A DNA stretch of 64,000 bases from Haematobia irritans. Its lineage: Eukaryota > Arthropoda > Insecta > Diptera > Muscidae. The notes below the pieces were generated by a model. That model was not told the DNA's origin. It saw nothing but the letters and a program-made list of their open reading frames with translations, and made no database searches. Shown here piece after piece: positions 9,297 to 18,733 of the stretch. The stretch is taken from positions 92,881,248 to 92,945,247 of the forward strand of contig NC_134398.1 of the NCBI RefSeq assembly GCF_050003625.1, written 5' to 3'. Each line of letters starts with the position of its first letter. The first letter of the stretch is position 1. The position numbers and the translations under genes were made by a program.

Positions 9297-11726
9297 TTAA
9301 TTTCTTATCAATTTTTTGTGAATTATCCGTCCGCTTTCAGTAATTATTGTACTGGATTTATTTTCTCTTACAATCTCTTTCCTATATCTTGGAGATAATT
9401 TATTTCCGATTCTTTTATTTGTCTTTACGTATATGATATCCCCAGTCACATATTGTTTGAAAGGTTTGTTTGTCTTGTTGTGATATTGTAGGTCGGAGTC
9501 CTGTTTGTCTTTAAGTCTTTTTATCGTTTGAGTTCGTATATTATTTAGTCTGTCCGGGTCAGTTGAAACCTCTCTACCAAAAAATAGGTCTACGGGTCTT
9601 CGTTTTGTAGTAGAGTGTATAGAATAGTTGTATTTCAAAATCGATCTATCAATAAGATCCTCGAAAGTATAGTGAATCCTCTCACTCTTTACACATCTAA
9701 TTATTTCAGATAGTGTCGAGTGGAATCTTTCGATTTGACCATTAACGGTGCTGGAGTATGGTGGAGCCTTAAAAATTTCTATACCCAATTGGCCCTGTAA
9801 CATGTGTAAAACAGGTGCGGAACTTAACGACTTTTCATTGTCCACAACTATTTTTTCGGGAACTCCGAAATTAATTAAGATTTCACGTAATGGTTGACGA
9901 ATGTCCTCCGTTGCCCTGGAGTTAATAATCTTTGCCTGCGCATATTTAGAAAATTTATCAATCGCGGTGAGTATTACTCTCCTATTTGAGTGATAAATAT
10001 CAATGTGAACTATATGTCCAGGATACAATGGTATCGGAGTATTTTGTAAAATAGGATTGTTAGGATGTCTATCATACTTTTGTTCTTTGCAAATCGTACA
10101 CTGTTTTACCACTCGCTCTATTTTTTCCTGCATTTTTGGGAAATACACTCTTCTCAATAATTGGTATTTATTTTCTCTGGAGTTTCTATGCGCCCTTCTG
10201 TGTTCGTTAATGATTTCTGTTTCTTGTTCAACCTGATCCGTTAAATCGGTCACAAAATTTCTAGGAAAACGGATTCTATAATTGAAGAAATGTATTGGAT
10301 AAATTTCCTGTATTTTGCCCAATATTGATTCATCGGTATTTAGTCCATTTATTACTGAAGGATTTAAATATCTTTTGAATATGTCTATAATGATTTGATC
10401 AGTAAATTCTCTTTCTGTTATTATATGTCTATGGTATGTGGGGAAAATTATTTGAAGCTGATATGAAGACGATTCGCCTATTTTGAGAAATATTTGATTT
10501 TTAAACACGTTAATGGGTTCATTTGCAATTTGTATTAGTCGTTCCGGAGAACTATCTTCACTATGTACCGTATCGGAAAGCATATTAATCTGATTTACCT
10601 GCGGTAATCTCGATAACGCGTCTGCGACTTGATTCGACCTTCCAGGTTTATAATGCATTTCGTAATTGTATTCTTCTAATATAGCTTTCCGTCTTTTCAA
10701 TTTAGGGTTATTATTTTTATTACTGAGTGCGTATGTAAGTGGTTGGTGGTCCGTAAAGATTTTTACTTTTGACCTACCATAAAGATAATTCCTAAGAGAA
10801 GTCAATGCCCAAATTATTGCAAACATTTCCTTCTCGTTAGTCGCGTAGTTTTCCTCAGCCTTTGTAAGAGTCCGTGATATAAATGTAATGGGTTTGTTGT
10901 TTTGAGATAAAACAGCTCCAATAGCGTATTTGGAGGCATCGGTGGTAAGTTGGAATTCTTTTGTGTAATCGGGGTATGCCAAGATTACTTCATTCATGAG
11001 AGTCCTACGTAGTTTGAAAAATGCACTCAACGCATTATCATTCAGTTTAATAGAAATTTTAGCGGAACTATTCTTCGGTATACGTCCAAATTCACCTCTT
11101 AAGAGCATGGTTAGTGGCTTTGCAAGTTTCGCGTAATCTTGTATAAAATTTCTATAAAAATTGGTCATACCTAAAAATGATCTGAGTTGTTTCAAGGTTT
11201 TGGGTGGAGGAATTTGTGATATTGCTTCGACCCGTTTAGGATTGGTTTTGATACCTTCGTTAGATATTAGGAATCCTAAAAATTCAACTTCAGATTTCAA
11301 AAATTCGCATTTATCTATTTGAACTTTCATATTGGCTGTCTGGAGTGTTTTGAATATCATTTCAATGTCCTTGAAATGTGTCTCTTTATCTTTGCTAAAA
11401 ATTATAATGTCGTCTATGTAGACGAAACACCTTTTTCCGATGTGTTCTCGTAATATATCGTCGAGAGCTCTTTGAAATATTGCCGGCGCGTTTTTGAGTC
11501 CAAATGGGAGACGAGTGAACTCGTATTTTCCATTATTAATGGAAAAAGCGGCTTTTTCTATATCGGTTTCTTTGAGAGGGATTTGGTGGAATCCACTTTT
11601 TAAGTCCAATATAGAAAAGAATTTACTTTCACCTAATTGAGCTAGGACATCGTTTATATTTGGAATTGGGTAGGCATCTGGTATCGTTACCAAATTTAAT
11701 TTTCTATAGTCTATGACAAGCCTGAA
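9297..11726 (-). CDS. pol: gypsy Pol: reverse transcriptase, RNase H, integrase
   Basis: An open frame of about 808 codons downstream of the nonsense codon. RT: catalytic Asp in ILDLKSGFHQ (residue about 30 from the first ATG) and YIDD at about 92-95. RNase H: TTDASKYAIGAVL near 250 and TDHQPLTYAL near 314. Integrase: HHCC zinc finger with CTICKEQK, then a DDE core with HIDIYHSNRR, VVDNE and VNGQIERFHS, and a basic C-terminus ending at 9297. All active-site residues I can check are present. It overlaps the env splice acceptor region. Made as a Gag-Pol fusion by frameshifting in this family. Confidence 0.92.
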   Translation of the reverse strand, partial: FRLVIDYRKLNLVTIPDAYPIPNINDVLAQLGESKFFSILDLKSGFHQIPLKETDIEKAAFSINNGKYEFTRLPFGLKNAPAIFQRALDDILREHIGKRCFVYIDDIIIFSKDKETHFKDIEMIFKTLQTANMKVQIDKCEFLKSEVEFLGFLISNEGIKTNPKRVEAISQIPPPKTLKQLRSFLGMTNFYRNFIQDYAKLAKPLTMLLRGEFGRIPKNSSAKISIKLNDNALSAFFKLRRTLMNEVILAYPDYTKEFQLTTDASKYAIGAVLSQNNKPITFISRTLTKAEENYATNEKEMFAIIWALTSLRNYLYGRSKVKIFTDHQPLTYALSNKNNNPKLKRRKAILEEYNYEMHYKPGRSNQVADALSRLPQVNQINMLSDTVHSEDSSPERLIQIANEPINVFKNQIFLKIGESSSYQLQIIFPTYHRHIITEREFTDQIIIDIFKRYLNPSVINGLNTDESILGKIQEIYPIHFFNYRIRFPRNFVTDLTDQVEQETEIINEHRRAHRNSRENKYQLLRRVYFPKMQEKIERVVKQCTICKEQKYDRHPNNPILQNTPIPLYPGHIVHIDIYHSNRRVILTAIDKFSKYAQAKIINSRATEDIRQPLREILINFGVPEKIVVDNEKSLSSAPVLHMLQGQLGIEIFKAPPYSSTVNGQIERFHSTLSEIIRCVKSERIHYTFEDLIDRSILKYNYSIHSTTKRRPVDLFFGREVSTDPDRLNNIRTQTIKRLKDKQDSDLQYHNKTNKPFKQYVTGDIIYVKTNKRIGNKLSPRYRKEIVRENKSSTIITESGRIIHKKLIRN

Positions 11727-12428
11727 TTATTTTTCTCCAGAAGCATCCAATTTTTTTGGCACAATCCATACAGGTGAATTGTATGGTGATCGTGAAGGTC
11801 TAATTATCCCATCTTGAAGAAGGGTTTGAACTTGCGACTCTACCTCATCTTTTAGTGACATAGGATATGGATAGGTATGAGAAAAGATGGGAGAATCTGT
11901 ATTTGTTCGAATTTCAGCTACCACCTGAGTGCTATATGTCAATTTTTCATTCGGGCCTGCAAAAAGTGACGCGTATCTAGTCGATAAACTGTTCAGTTTT
12001 TCTATTTGATGTGATGTCATGTGGTGATTTCTCAATATAATTGAATTAACATTCATAAAAGGAGCCTGTTTCATTTCAATCTTAACATTATCGTTTATGA
12101 TCATATAATTATATTTAGTATGGATTACAGCAGACAAATCTCTTAAGGTATCATTACCGATAATTGCATCAAAAGATGAAAGAGAAGGGAGCAAATAAAA
12201 TTTAACTGGTCTATCAGGATAAAAAAGTTCTACAAATGTATGATTACTAACTTTTAGTTCTCCTCCAGCGGAGTCTGTGTAAAAATCAAAATTATTCGGT
12301 ATTGGATATTTTAAGTGTCTAGACTGAATATAGTTTTTGTTAGATCCGGTATCTATCAATATTTTTAGTAATTTTGTTCCCCATTTCCATTCGATGTAGG
12401 GCAATGAGGAACGTTTATGTCTAAAAAA
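11727..12428 (-). CDS. pol: gypsy Pol N-terminal part: protease and start of RT
   Basis: The pol frame opens at the slippery site (12422-12428); no ATG is needed. The retroviral-type aspartic protease has LIDTGSNKNYI with its catalytic Asp about residue 18 after position 12404. The RT then begins with the SPYNSPVWIVPKK region. An in-frame TAA at 11727-11729 stops it, and the same frame continues directly in the downstream RT, so this is a point nonsense mutation and not a gene boundary. The TTG sometimes taken as a start at 12404 is not needed. Confidence 0.88.
   Translation of the reverse strand, partial: FFRHKRSSLPYIEWKWGTKLLKILIDTGSNKNYIQSRHLKYPIPNNFDFYTDSAGGELKVSNHTFVELFYPDRPVKFYLLPSLSSFDAIIGNDTLRDLSAVIHTKYNYMIINDNVKIEMKQAPFMNVNSIILRNHHMTSHQIEKLNSLSTRYASLFAGPNEKLTYSTQVVAEIRTNTDSPIFSHTYPYPMSLKDEVESQVQTLLQDGIIRPSRSPYNSPVWIVPKKLDASGEK
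12422..12428 (-). promoter_or_regulatory. -1 ribosomal frameshift heptamer (gag/pol)
   Basis: Minus strand T TTT TTA is positioned so that the Gag-like frame GAT TTT TTA GAC slips by -1 into TTT TTT AGA, the pol frame. That is the U UUU UUA class used by many retroviruses and matches the ATTTTTTAG context I recall from gypsy. The Gag-like frame goes on to a TAA at 12365-12367. Confidence 0.75.
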
Positions 12429-12486
12429 TCTGTGCGGTCATGATATTCTTCTTCGTTAGTTTCATTACGGGGAAAGATCGATGCGT

Positions 12487-13794
12487 CTAAGTATTCTTCG
12501 AGTGATTGATCGAAGTCTTCATTGGATTTTTGAATTTCTTCTTCATAATCTCGCCAGTATTTATATGATAATTTCTCTGTCTTTTGTTTTGATCTGTTGT
12601 ATCTTGTGGTGGTCTTCTACCAAAATATCTGTCACTGTCCCTTGGTCTGTTCATATAATTTATATTTCGCGACCTCATTGAGGCGTCTATATCCATTGGT
12701 TCAGGACGTGGCGCAGGTTTTGGCGCACTTGGTCTAGGTGGTGGAATGTTGTTATTATTATTGTTAAGAGCGAAACCCTGATGATTTGAATTAAAATTGA
12801 TTCCATTTCTTGGATAATTGTTTTGATACCTATTTACATGATGTAGTGGGCTGTTTTGGTGGTATCGATATTGGTTAGGATAAAAAAATTGAGCCGTATA
12901 TTGTGGCATTTGGTATTGGTTATTTTTCTTTACGAAACTATTTGGGCTATTCGATTTCCCTGGATTATTTAATTGGTCTGATCTGGTGTTTTGATTTTCC
13001 AGTTTCAGACAAATTTGCAAAGCCTGGGGCAAATCCTTGGGTTCGCTTATTCCCAGTAGGGTCGGAAGATTTCCTTTCAGACCACGAATAAACGTATCCA
13101 ATGCCTTGTCTCTGTAGGAAGATGTAAATAAGTTCAAGGAGTCGTTACTTAGATCCATACACGATATTTTTTCTAAGATCAGAGATAAGTGACTGTAAAC
13201 TTGTTGGTAAAATTCTATTACGGATTTATTGTCTTGACTCAATGAACCCATTTGGTATTCTAGGGTTCTGAGATCCCTCTTATCCGCGTAATGGTTTATT
13301 AAGCAATTAGAGATTTCTCTCCAATCAAGTGGAGTATTATACGACTCCAGAATTGCATCTGCTTCTCCTGTAATCTTATTTCTAATTGCATGAATGATAC
13401 AATAATATTTCGCAGAATTTTTAACAGATTCGTAACAATTCAAAACTCGTTCCACACTCTTCCGCCAAGACCCGAATTGTCCCTGTTGTCCGGAGAATTC
13501 TCTGATACATTTGACAATATCAGGTATTTTGTCATCGGCCTGGTCCGGTCTCCCTAAATCTATATTTGGTTGATCTACATTGTATCCTGTCTGAGAGTTA
13601 TGTTGGGCAATAGCTTGCGCTAATTGTGGAATGCATTCAGTTAATACATTTTTGATCTGTTCTACGATAAAGTTCTGTACTTCTATACTGACGTTCCTAT
13701 TTTGAGAATTGGAAGACGCTTCAGAATTCCCAGTGTTCAAGACTGGTGGTCTAATAAGATTGTCGGGATTAGACATCTTTGCACACGATTTCAA
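12487..13794 (-). CDS. gag: gypsy Gag
   Basis: 435 codons from ATG at 13794. N-terminal half is helical with a capsid-like region (about 90-270: WRKSVERVLNCYES, LDWREISNCLINHY, FIRGLKG); the C-terminal third is rich in N, P and R, with no CCHC zinc knuckle, as in gypsy Gag. It stops at 12487, before the slippery heptamer. The frame that holds the heptamer is open from about 12615 to 12365 and encodes an acidic tail, so a one-base indel near 12500-12615 has probably moved this copy out of frame. Structural protein; packages the RNA. Confidence 0.85.
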   Translation of the reverse strand: MKSCAKMSNPDNLIRPPVLNTGNSEASSNSQNRNVSIEVQNFIVEQIKNVLTECIPQLAQAIAQHNSQTGYNVDQPNIDLGRPDQADDKIPDIVKCIREFSGQQGQFGSWRKSVERVLNCYESVKNSAKYYCIIHAIRNKITGEADAILESYNTPLDWREISNCLINHYADKRDLRTLEYQMGSLSQDNKSVIEFYQQVYSHLSLILEKISCMDLSNDSLNLFTSSYRDKALDTFIRGLKGNLPTLLGISEPKDLPQALQICLKLENQNTRSDQLNNPGKSNSPNSFVKKNNQYQMPQYTAQFFYPNQYRYHQNSPLHHVNRYQNNYPRNGINFNSNHQGFALNNNNNNIPPPRPSAPKPAPRPEPMDIDASMRSRNINYMNRPRDSDRYFGRRPPQDTTDQNKRQRNYHINTGEIMKKKFKNPMKTSINHSKNT

Positions 13795-14954
13795 AATTTT
13801 GGAAAAAATTATGATCCTTTTACAAAATTCTGTCTATTTCCACAAGAAATAATATATATTATGAACTCGATTATATTTAAAATTTTGCTTTCTCAATGAA
13901 ATTTATTGATTTAATATTTGTAAGGAGATACATAAATTCATATATAATTCTATTCATACCTTTTCTTAATTCCAAATTTTCTTAAATTATATTACACTTT
14001 ACAATTTCTCTTTTGAATTTAAATATTTGGTAATGACACAATAATATATGAATATTTTTTTTTTTTTATTTCAAAAATTTTTATAATATTTTTTCTCTTT
14101 AATATTTTCACTATTCTTTCCAATGAATTATTTTTCTTTACATATATCGAGTCACTTTGATTGTTTCTTTAGCTTTCTTAATAATATATGAATTTTTTTT
14201 TTCTATTTCAAAGAATTTTTATAGTATTTTTTCTCTTTAATATTTTCACTATTCTTTCCAATGAATTCTTTTTCTTTACATATATCACTTTGATTGTTTC
14301 TTTAGCTTTCCTAATATTTTTCCATTCCTTTATCGATTTTACCTTAAAGGCTTTGTTCACTGTGTTACATTATGTTTACTCTATTTTCCAAAATTTATTA
14401 TTTTTTATTTATTTAATTTCCTAAACTTTTCATATTTAAATATTTTTTCATTTCCGATTTTTTTTTTTATATTCATATGCATATATTTTTCTTTTCAATT
14501 CTTCATAAATATTTCTAACTGTTATGTTAACAAAAAAAATTCTCTATTGTCAATATTTTTTAATCATTTTCTTAATTTGAATTTTTTTTTATTTTTTTAT
14601 TTTAATAACCTTTCGTTTTCCATATAATTTTATATGTTTTATACTTCTCAATTTTTAATTTAATTTTAAATGATTCCTAACCATACCAATGGGGTTGTCC
14701 ATTTGTGACTTAAAAGTCTTACTAAGGGTCCATTGGGTATGTGCTCGTTAGGTGAGCTATTTTATTAATAGCTACAATAATGTCGTGTGGTAATATTTAC
14801 GCACGTCATTATCATTTTTTCGGGGTCCGCCTTTTACACCTTGCTCCTGGAACAGATTGTGAATGATCGTCTTACTGCGGTCTCCTTCTGGTCACTATAT
14901 TGTGAGTGATCGGCTTACTGCGGTCTTCTTATTACGGTAGGACTGTTCCGCGCG
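13795..14954 (-). other. gypsy untranslated leader (AT-rich)
   Basis: About 1.16 kb between gag and PBS with no open coding frame. It is about 80 percent A/T with T-runs on the plus strand. It includes a tandem duplication (separate entry). In Drosophila gypsy the corresponding leader holds the Su(Hw) insulator; I see no array of that motif here. Confidence 0.6.
14040..14312. repeat. tandem duplication of about 137 bp in gypsy leader
   Basis: AATAATATATGAAT...CTTTAGCTTTC occurs twice head to tail (about 14040-14178 and 14179-14312), differing by a few bases and a 5-bp indel (ATCGAGTCAC against ATCAC). Confidence 0.75.
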
Positions 14955-14972
14955 GGCCCCACGTTGGGCGCC
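14955..14972 (-). promoter_or_regulatory. primer binding site, tRNA-Lys type
   Basis: Minus strand TGGCGCCCAACGTGGGGC directly follows the 5' LTR. It is complementary over 18 nt to the 3' end of fly tRNA-Lys(CUU) including CCA, the primer used by gypsy. Confidence 0.9.
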
Positions 14973-15326
14973 AATTAAAACAAATTAATGTTTTTTGAGT
15001 TTTTAAAAAAAGTTAACGCGCGAGCGTTCTTTATTGTTTAAGCTTCAATTAAAAACTGAAATACAAAATGTTTCATAAAAGATGCCTTGCCTGATCTATT
15101 CGTGATTCGCACGCTAAAAGTGCGATGTTAGCTCTATTGCAGCTGCAACGAGGAGTTGCTCTGTGGTTTGCAATATTCCCGGAATTTCAAAGATTGAACA
15201 TGAGAAACGAAATGTTTAGTTTTGCAACACTTGCATGGGGCATGTGTGAAGCAAATGAAAATGAAATTCTATGAATTTATGAAAGACAATTAATTATGTT
15301 TACGTACAATATATTTCGTATTAACT
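14973..15326 (-). repeat. gypsy 5' LTR
   Basis: Matches the 3' LTR over 354 bp with one visible mismatch in the GCGAGC(T/G)TTCTTTATTG segment. Contains the promoter of the element, reading leftward. Confidence 0.92.
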
Positions 15327-15699
15327 TATATTCCCCCACATCTTTCTCACTTCCACAAGATTTTTTAGTTCTTAGCACCTTTTTCTGTAATACAAACATT
15401 GTAGAAGAAATTATTCAATTGTATGATTTTTATACCCTCCACCATAGGATGGGGGTATATTAACTTTGTCATTCCGTTTGTAACACATCGAAATATTGCT
15501 CTAAGACCCCATAAAGTATATATATTCTGGGTCGTGGTGAAATTCTGAGTCGATCTAAGCATGTCCGTCCGTCTGTCCGGCTGTCCGTCCGTCTGTGGAA
15601 ATCACGCTAACTTCCGAACGAAACAAGCTATCGACTTGAAACTTGGCACAAGTAGTTGTTATTGATGTAGGTCGGATGGTATTGAAAATGGGCCATATC

Positions 15700-16790
15700 G
15701 GACCACGTTTACGTATAGCCCCCATATAAACCGATCCCCAAATTTGGCTTGGGGAGCCTCCCGGAGCAGCAAAATTCATCCGATCCGGTTGAAATTTGGT
15801 ACGTGGTCTTAGTATACGGTCTCTAACAACCATGCAAAAATTGGTCCATATCGGTCCATAATTATATATAGCCCCCATATAAACCGATCCCCAGATTTGA
15901 CCTCCGGAGCCTCTTGGAGGGGCAAAATTCATCCGATCCGATTGATATTTGGTACCTGATGTTAGTATATGGTCTCTAACAACCATGCAAAAATTGGTCC
16001 ATATCGGTCCATAATTATATATAGCCCCCATATAAACCGATCCCCAGATTTGACCTCCGGAGACTTTTGGAGGGGCAAAATTCATCCGATCCGGTTGAAA
16101 TTTGGTACCTGATGTTAGTATACGGCCTCTAACAACCATGCAAAAATTGGTCCATATCGGTCCATAATTATATATAGCTCCCATATAAACCGATCCCCAG
16201 ATTTGACCACCGGAGCCTCTTGGAGGAGCAAAATTCATCCGATCCGGTTGAAATTTAGTACGTGGTCTTAGTATACGGTTTTTAACAACCATGCAAAAAT
16301 TGGTCCATATTGGTCCATAATTATATATAGCCCCCATATAAACCGATCCCCAGATTTGACCTCCGGAGCCTCTTGGAGGGGAAAAATTCATCCGATCCGG
16401 TTGAAATTTGGTACCTGATGTTAGTTTACGGCCTCTCATAACCATGCAAAAATTGGTCCATATCGGTCCATAATTATATATAGCCCCCATATAAACCGAT
16501 CCCCAGATTTGAACTCCGGAGCCTCTTGGAAGAGCAAAATTCATCCGATCCAGTTGAAATTTGGTACATGGTGTTAGTATATGGTCTCTAACAACCATGC
16601 AAAAATTGGTCCATATCGGTCCATAATTATATATAGTTCCCATATAAACCGTCCCCAGATTTTACGTCCGGAACCTCTTGGAGGAGCAAAAGTCATCCGA
16701 TACGGTTGAAATTTGGTACATTTTGTCAATATATGGCCTCTAACAGCCATGTAAAAATTGGTCCATATCGGTCTTTAGTTATATATAGCC
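15700..16790. repeat. 153-bp tandem array of E1 (about 7 units)
   Basis: TCCATAATTATATATAG recurs near 15854, 16008, 16161, 16315, 16466 and 16619, i.e. about every 153 bp. Each unit also holds CCGATCCCCAGATTTGACC and ATCCGATCCGGTTGAAATTT. Because 153 is 51 codons, a 362-codon minus-strand frame (15555-16643) remains open through the array. Similar single units occur in E2, E3 and E5. Confidence 0.85.
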
Positions 16791-16829
16791 GATGACTTAT
16801 TACACAAAAATTGGTCCATATCGCCAAAA

Positions 16830-17415
16830 ATAATCTACCAAAACTTTATTTCCATAGAAAATTTTGTCAAATTTTATTACTATAGAAAGTTTTGTCAAAA
16901 TTTCATTTCTATAGAAAGTTTTGTCAAAAGTTTATTTCTATACAAATGTTTGTCAAAATTTTATTTCCATAGAAAATTTTGTCAAAATTTTATTTCTATA
17001 GAAAATTTTGTAATCTACCTAAACTTTATTTCCATAGAAAATTTTGTCAAATTTTATTACTATAGAAAGTTTTGTTAAAATTTCATTTCTATAGAAAGTT
17101 TTGTCAAAAGTTTATTTCTATAGAAATGTTTGTCAAAATTTTATTTTTATAGAAAATTTTGTAAAAAAATTATTTCTGTAGATAATTTTGTCAACATTTT
17201 ATTTCTATACAAAATTTTGTCAAAATTTTATTTCTATACAATATTTTGTCAACATTTTAGAAAATTTTGTCAAGTTTTTATTTCTATAGAAAATTTTGTC
17301 AAATTTTTATTTCTATAGAAAATTTTGTCAAAATTTTATTTCTATAGAAAATTTTGTCAAGGTTTCATTTCTATAGAAAATTTTGTCAAAATTTTATTTC
17401 TATAGAAAATCTTGT
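16830..17415. repeat. 29-bp minisatellite of E1
   Basis: About 18-20 degenerate copies of TTTCTATAGAAAATTTTGTC plus AAAATTTTA. The unit contains the palindrome TTTTCTATAGAAAA. The same array in E2 (reverse), E3, a fragment at 34.8 kb and E5 shows that it is an internal part of the family. Confidence 0.85.
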
Positions 17416-17680
17416 CAAACTAGATTATATACGTATTTAATCGGCCTTTTTTTTTTGTTTAATATATACCCCGTATGGACTAACTTACAATTTAGAAGAC
17501 AGTGTTAAAAAGTTTTACGATACCTTGCCATCGGCAAGTGTTATCGCAACCCAAGTAATTCGATTGTGGATGACAGCCTGTAGTAGAAGTTCCTACGCAA
17601 TCCATGGTGGAGGGTACATAAGATTCGGCCTGGCCGAACTTACGGCCGTATATACTTGTTTTATTTATTTTAATTTTACC

Positions 17681-17722
17681 TTTTGCCGGACGGGGATTCG
17701 AACAGCGGACCACACATTTTGT
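17681..17722 (-). repeat. truncated tRNA-derived module
   Basis: Right of E1 the P copy resumes with TTTTGCCGGACGGGGATTCG, the 3' half of the minus-strand module (B-box GTTCGAATC), then ends at GTAAGG. The A-box half is missing. Confidence 0.5.
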
Positions 17723-18733
17723 AAGGATCAAAGAAGTAGCTGATCAATTGCTCAAGGAAAAATAAAATGTTAATTTTGTAATAACAAGCAACAACCACCA
17801 ACTTAATTCAATATCGCTCCCTGTTAAATAGCGCTCCAAGCTACTAAACACATATATGTTTATAGGCTATTTCTAAATTAATATATGTTTGCATCCAAGC
17901 ATATTATATTTAAAAACATTTTATGTCCCAAACATAATATGTTCTAACATATTAACATATACGTCCCAAACATGTTATGCTAGTTTATGAACATTATATT
18001 CTTGCACTCAAAAATATTGTGTTTAAAAATTTGTGTTCCAAACATATAATGTTTATAGCCAAACATATGAAAAACAGTCTTTTTCATCCGTGTAGTTATA
18101 AGACAATTTGCCTAAAAAAGTTATAAATAATGTTATTCTGGTTTTACCGCTGCGAGTTTTGCCGTTAAAATGAGAAATAATTTTAGTGGCAAAACTCAAA
18201 CTCAATGTCCGCTTTTATTTTCGAAAGTATCCGTCAACTCCTCTTGGACTACTTATTAATAAAGAGGAACTAAACTTTGTTTTTATAGATCTTACTGTTT
18301 AATTTTTCACTGTTTCCCAATGTTTTCATTTTACTGTAACAACTCTCAAAAGAGTACACTGAAAAAAATATTGTCGTGTGGCCAAAGATTTCATGTCCTT
18401 AAAATAAGAATACAAATTTTGCTTAGCTTAGACGACGCATTTCTCTAATATAAAGTTTTTTCCATGTTCAAAAGTCGATAAACTTTTCAATGAAGTCGTG
18501 TTGTCCTTATAATTAAGTGATTTGACTTGAAAATGGTTATCATAACATGAAAGAAAAAATTTTGAACTAAGGTCAACTTGACTTTAATAATTCAGAAAAA
18601 AATCTTTAAAACTAATGAAATTGTCTTTAAATTTGTTGCATTTTTGCATCTTGACTACAAAGCAAAAATTGTTAAAAAAAATAGGACATGTTTTTCAACA
18701 CTTTATTTTAAAGACGTTTTTACTTTAAACATA

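Larger units (their letters stand above)
6631..15326 (-). mobile_element. gypsy-type (errantivirus-like) endogenous retrovirus
   Basis: Two 354-bp LTRs flank 8 kb of minus-strand gag, pol and env. The TSD is TATA (6627-6630, 15327-15330), and the uninterrupted target is recognisable at about 3805-3820 (GAATTGTATATTCCC). PBS and polypurine tract are in place. LTRs differ at a single visible base (T against G at 6684), so the insertion is recent. All three genes nevertheless carry defects: a frame change near the end of gag, one nonsense codon in pol and a P-type insertion in env. Gene order and env place it with gypsy/errantiviruses. Confidence 0.95.
15431..17660 (+). mobile_element. E-family composite repeat, copy E1 (complete)
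   Basis: Starts TATACCCTCCACCATAGGAT and ends GGCCGTATATACTTGTT. Subterminal inverted repeats TACCCTCCACCAT (15433-15445) and ATGGTGGAGGGTA (17604-17616) are perfect over 13 bp. A hairpin TTCGGCC-T-GGCCGAA lies at 17624-17638, about 22 bp from the right end. The interior is a 153-bp array, then a 29-bp array. It interrupts the P copy-4 sequence between TATGATTTT and TTTTAATTTTACC, joined near 3893-3917 in copy 2. No transposase; class unknown. Confidence 0.7.
6186..18092 (+). mobile_element. P-family element, copy 4, containing gypsy and E1
   Basis: Left tip CACGCTCACAAAAATTCGC follows TA (6184-6185); right tip ...TTTTCATCCGTG is followed by TA (18093-18094). The flanks CCCCACC and GTTATAAGACAATTTGCC are adjacent in copy 1 near 1810-1845, so that site is the empty site. 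The element proper is only the outer sequence: a gypsy retrovirus (6631-15326), a composite repeat E1 (about 15431-17660) and an 88-bp insertion (6511-6598) lie within it. A truncated minus-strand tRNA-like module remains at 17681-17722. Confidence 0.6.

Noticed and set aside
13795..14954. Su(Hw)-type insulator in the gypsy leader
   Set aside because: I looked for repeated TTGCATACC-like sites; only one weak ATGCATAT word near 14475-14485 was seen.
15555..16643. 362-codon open frame as a real repeat protein
   Set aside because: The frame is a by-product of a 153-bp tandem unit, it runs into non-coding E flanks, and the unit occurs with breaks elsewhere. Kept only as an observation.
16830..17415. 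Regular short repeats that could suggest a CRISPR-like array
   Set aside because: Units are directly adjacent and degenerate with no unique spacers, the context is a eukaryotic transposon, and the same array recurs in other E copies.
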